A stretch of DNA of 8,098 nt from Pseudomonadota bacterium. GTDB lineage: Bacteria; Pseudomonadota; Alphaproteobacteria; Acetobacterales; Acetobacteraceae. Below are positions 5,875 to 8,098 of the stretch, in pieces (position 1 is the first letter of the stretch; each line of letters starts with the position of its first letter). The notes under the pieces were generated by a model. The model was not told the DNA's origin, made no database searches, and worked only from the letters and a program-made list of their open reading frames with translations. The DNA lies in contig JAKAZN010000060.1 in the NCBI GenBank assembly GCA_021815835.1, forward strand, positions 1-8,098, in the 5' to 3' direction. A program made the translations under genes and the position numbers.

Positions 5875-6501
5875 ATGCGCTCACGCCATCCGCTCCGCCC
5901 CCGCGCCGGGTTGATTTTCGTTGGCCTGCTCGCAATCCTGCCCGCATGGTGCGCGGCCGCGCCAGACGCTTGCGCGGGCGGCGCCGCGGCACCGATCGCG
6001 CTGATGGGATTGCGGCTCGGGATGACACCGGCAGACGTGCTCGCGGTGTTGGCGCCGCAGGCCGCGCGGGTTGTCCGCCGGACCCGGCCCTGCGGCGGCC
6101 GGACGGGAAGCTGTCTGGCGACGTTGCGCGCACGCACTCCGGATGGGTGGGTGGAGGTCGGGTTCGCCCCCACGGATTCCTCCTCCGGCAACGCGCACCG
6201 CCCGGCGGCGCGGGAGACGGCCTGGCGCATCCGCCTCATGATCGGCGGGGCCGGCAGCGCCGATCCGCGTCAGGTGCGCGCGGCGACGGTGGCGCATTTC
6301 GGCCCGCCATCGGGGCCGTCCCGGATGGTCTGGTGTCCGGGCGGCGCGCCCTGCCCGCCGAGCGGCCCACGCCTGCGCCTGACCCAGGGCGCGCACGGGA
6401 CCAGCATCCTCAGCCTGAGCGATCCGGCGCTGCGCGAATCGCCCGCCGCGCTCAGCCGCCCCGGCGCCCCGCCCGCCCGAATGCCAGCACCAGCGGGATG
6501 A
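5875..6501 (+). CDS. Secreted cysteine-containing protein of unknown function
   Basis: A 208-residue protein with a Sec-type signal peptide: Arg-rich n-region (RSRHPLRPR), hydrophobic core GLIFVGLLAILPA and probable cleavage after Ala29 (CAAA/PD). It should be periplasmic. ATG 5875 has AGGAA six bases upstream. The mature part has LMGLRLGMTPADVLAVLAPQ (43-62), a segment like the start of small periplasmic repeat domains in which a GM-T-x-x-V phrase leads a helix. A WVEVGFAP strand and an AWRIRLMIGG strand follow. Five cysteines remain after cleavage (33, 73, 80, 154, 160), with 73/80 and 154/160 as close pairs suited to disulfides. The Pro/Ala-rich C-terminus (about 185-208) looks disordered and its last 50 bases overlap the convergent gene. 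I recognise no named family and assign no function. It is separated from the importer operon by a terminator hairpin. Confidence 0.75.
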   Translation: MRSRHPLRPRAGLIFVGLLAILPAWCAAAPDACAGGAAAPIALMGLRLGMTPADVLAVLAPQAARVVRRTRPCGGRTGSCLATLRARTPDGWVEVGFAPTDSSSGNAHRPAARETAWRIRLMIGGAGSADPRQVRAATVAHFGPPSGPSRMVWCPGGAPCPPSGPRLRLTQGAHGTSILSLSDPALRESPAALSRPGAPPARMPAPAG

Positions 6502-6907
6502 GCAGGCCGACGCCAAGCCCCCAGGTCCCGTTGATCAACGCCGAGACGGCGATCGTCCGCACCGATCCGCCGAACGCCATCGGCCAGCCGCGGATCGCCG
6601 GGACCAGGAACAACGCGCCGCATTCCGCGATCAGCCCCAGCACGATCCCTTGCAGCCAGACCAGCCGCCCCGGCAGGACCGGCGCGAGCAGCCCGAAGAC
6701 CAGGCCATAGAGCCCGCCCCAGAAGCACAGATCGTAGATGCTCGGGATTCCGAACGGCGGCACCGGCGCCACCGGAAAAGGCGGCGGCATCAGGTGCAGC
6801 CCGTGCAGGATCGCCCACATACCCTGATGAAAGACCAGCACCGACACCGCGCCGGCGCCGAACCCCGCCGCCGCGCGTCCCGCCGCGCCCCGTCGTATCG
6901 CCGCCAT
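6452..6907 (-). CDS. Four-helix inner-membrane protein of unknown function
   Basis: A 151-residue protein read leftward. ATG 6907-6905 is preceded by AGGAA (6915-6911) at a short 3-base spacing. Membrane segments lie at about 13-37, 58-79, 82-103 and 117-144, with Arg-rich ends (MAAIRRGAAGR, GRAGRRGG) predicting both termini in the cytoplasm. The first helix contains VLVFHQGMWAILHG. The loop after it is very Pro-rich (PPPFPVAPVPPFGIPSIYDL) and leads into CFWGGLYG. Conserved FHQG, Pro-rich loop and FWGG features occur in uncharacterised small membrane proteins of Alphaproteobacteria (from memory, not searched). No catalytic motif is visible and function is unknown. It lies 63 bases downstream of the MFS gene on the same strand, so the two may be co-transcribed. 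Its stop lies inside the end of the convergent secreted-protein gene. Confidence 0.8.
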   Translation of the reverse strand: MAAIRRGAAGRAAAGFGAGAVSVLVFHQGMWAILHGLHLMPPPFPVAPVPPFGIPSIYDLCFWGGLYGLVFGLLAPVLPGRLVWLQGIVLGLIAECGALFLVPAIRGWPMAFGGSVRTIAVSALINGTWGLGVGLLIPLVLAFGRAGRRGG

Positions 6908-6970
6908 GCGTTCCTACCGTTCCGAACCTGTGATGATGCCTGACGGCGGGAAGCCTCCGGCGCCCGGACC

Positions 6971-8098
6971 CTATTGCGCCGCCAGCGCCATCCGCCCCGC
7001 CATCCGCCCGCCCGGTCGGCCCTGCCGGACGACGAGGAACCCGACCACCGTCAGATTGGCCAGGTTGAACAGCACGCCCGCCCCGAAGGCCGGCGCATAA
7101 TAGCCGAAATGATCATACAACGCGCCGGCGAACCAGCTGCCGAACGCCATGCCACCCATGGAGGTGAACAGCACCAGCGGCACCCGCCACGACGCCTGCT
7201 CGGGCGGAAACAGGTCGCGGATCGCCAGCACATAACCTGGAATGATCCCGGCGAAGCCGAAGCCGAACGCGGCGGAGACGGCGAACAATCCCGCCTCGTT
7301 GCGCGTCACCAGGAAACCCGCGATCGCCAGCGCCTGGGCCGCCGACCCGGCCATCACCGTGCGCAGCCCGCCATAGCGGTCGGCGAACAGCCCCCAGGCC
7401 TGGCGGCTGGCGAAGGCGCAGGCCAGCAGCACCGACAGCATCATCGCCCCGCGCGCCGCGCCGATCCCGATATCGCCGCAAAAGGCGACCAGATGCGCCG
7501 ACGGGATCGCCATCGGCACGCAGCAGCAGAACCCGGCGAGGCAGAGCAGCGCCTGCGCCGTGCCCGGCCGCAGCCCCAGCACGCGCGCGCGCCCCGCCCG
7601 CGCGGCGCCGGCCCCGACATGGCCCGCGCCCACCGGCGCCGGCGGGGCACGCAGCATCACAATCGCGAGCGGCAGGATCACCACCAGCACCACGCCGCCA
7701 TAGCCCGCCATCACCGCGCGCCAGCCGAAGCGCGCCATCCCGCGCTCGAACAGGAACGGCCACAGCACCCCGGCGATATATTGCCCCGACGAAATCAACG
7801 CGATCGCGGTGCCGCGCCTGCGGTCGAACCAGCGGCTGACATAGGTGACCAGCGGCGGATAGATCGCCCCGTTGCCCAACAGCCCGATCAGCACCCCGTG
7901 CCCAACATACAGCGCCCAGACCGAGCCGGTCGCGGACAGCGCCAGCCCCGCCGCCATCATGACGGCACCGAAACAGGCGGTGACACGCATCCCGATCCGA
8001 TCCGCGACCCGCCCCATCACCATGCCGCCGAGCCCGGTGCCCATCCACACCAGCGCGCCCGCCAGCGCCGGCACCGAGCGGTCGGTCATCAGGCTGGC
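6971..8098 (-). CDS. MFS transporter, N-terminus cut by window edge
   Basis: A major facilitator superfamily carrier read leftward, ending at TAG 6973-6971. The frame stays open to the right edge. The ATG at 8089 is probably internal, because the reading begins just before the second helix and the first helix is missing. Counted from that Met (372 residues), the cytoplasmic motif A is GRVADRIG (26-33). SRWFDRRRGTAIALISSGQY (85-104) leads into IAGVLWP. The second half has a CCC run (188-190), HLVAFCGDIGIGAARGAMML (199-218), a second motif A-like WGLFADRYGG (232-241) and GIIPGYVLAIRDLFPPE (281-297). This motif set marks a broad proteobacterial MFS group often labelled oxalate/formate-antiporter-like, whose substrates are mostly unknown. 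The linker between halves (about 147-180) is Ala/Gly/Arg-rich. About eleven of twelve helices are present. Substrate and direction cannot be deduced. Confidence 0.9.
   Translation of the reverse strand, partial: ASLMTDRSVPALAGALVWMGTGLGGMVMGRVADRIGMRVTACFGAVMMAAGLALSATGSVWALYVGHGVLIGLLGNGAIYPPLVTYVSRWFDRRRGTAIALISSGQYIAGVLWPFLFERGMARFGWRAVMAGYGGVVLVVILPLAIVMLRAPPAPVGAGHVGAGAARAGRARVLGLRPGTAQALLCLAGFCCCVPMAIPSAHLVAFCGDIGIGAARGAMMLSVLLACAFASRQAWGLFADRYGGLRTVMAGSAAQALAIAGFLVTRNEAGLFAVSAAFGFGFAGIIPGYVLAIRDLFPPEQASWRVPLVLFTSMGGMAFGSWFAGALYDHFGYYAPAFGAGVLFNLANLTVVGFLVVRQGRPGGRMAGRMALAAQ

Noticed and set aside
5881..6516. 211-codon antisense ORF over the secreted-protein gene
   Set aside because: The plus strand has a signal peptide, a ribosome site and sensible codon use; the antisense frame has none of these.
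8087..8089. ATG as the true start of the MFS gene
   Set aside because: The first transmembrane helix would be missing and the frame is open to the window edge, so the real start lies beyond 8098.
1..8098. Mobile element, CRISPR array, tRNA/rRNA, toxin-antitoxin or defence genes
   Set aside because: No integrase or transposase, terminal inverted repeats, spaced direct-repeat arrays, tRNA-like cloverleaf or defence domains were seen on either strand by eye.

Overview
The window is very GC-rich and gene-dense, with GC-ending codons, short intergenic gaps and protein families (a Dpp/Opp-type importer, an acyl-CoA-dehydrogenase-like flavoprotein, a GQYIAG/HxVAFCGD-type MFS carrier) typical of Alphaproteobacteria. 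Acetobacteraceae or Sphingomonadales are plausible, but the order is an inference. No tRNA, rRNA, CRISPR array, insertion sequence or integrase was seen. It looks like ordinary chromosomal metabolic and transport DNA rather than a mobile island, and I found no convincing new defence or mobile system.

Layout. The left edge (1-185, minus) holds the start of a small membrane protein. A divergent regulatory region follows (186-397), with a good minus-strand promoter, two small dyads and an exact 15-bp tandem duplication that doubles the start region of the next gene. From 398 to 1609 (plus) lies an acyl-CoA-dehydrogenase-fold flavoprotein that looks more like a two-component (group D) flavin monooxygenase than a true dehydrogenase. 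The stretch 1610-1997 has a hairpin and one weak minus-strand ORF candidate with a good Shine-Dalgarno site, but no substrate-binding-protein gene. From 1998 to 5777 (plus) there is a compact four-gene Dpp/Opp-type ABC importer: permease, permease, ATPase, ATPase. All three junctions are 4-nt stop/start overlaps (TTGA, GTGA, ATGA), and a hairpin follows the last stop. Next comes a secreted cysteine-containing protein of unknown function (5875-6501, plus). It overlaps tail-to-tail by 50 nt with a four-helix membrane protein (6452-6907, minus), and an MFS transporter (6971-8098, minus) runs off the right edge.

How the genes may work together. The two permeases and two ATPases should form one inner-membrane importer for peptides or a peptide-like solute. 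It must borrow a periplasmic binding protein from elsewhere, since none is encoded here. Both ATPases carry the same C-terminal four-cysteine pattern (C-x5-C-x6-C-x17-C), consistent with a paired metal or iron-sulfur site. The upstream flavoprotein could act on an imported compound, but a hairpin and about 390 bp separate it from the importer, so the link is only positional. The MFS carrier and the small membrane protein share strand and a 63-nt gap and may be co-transcribed.
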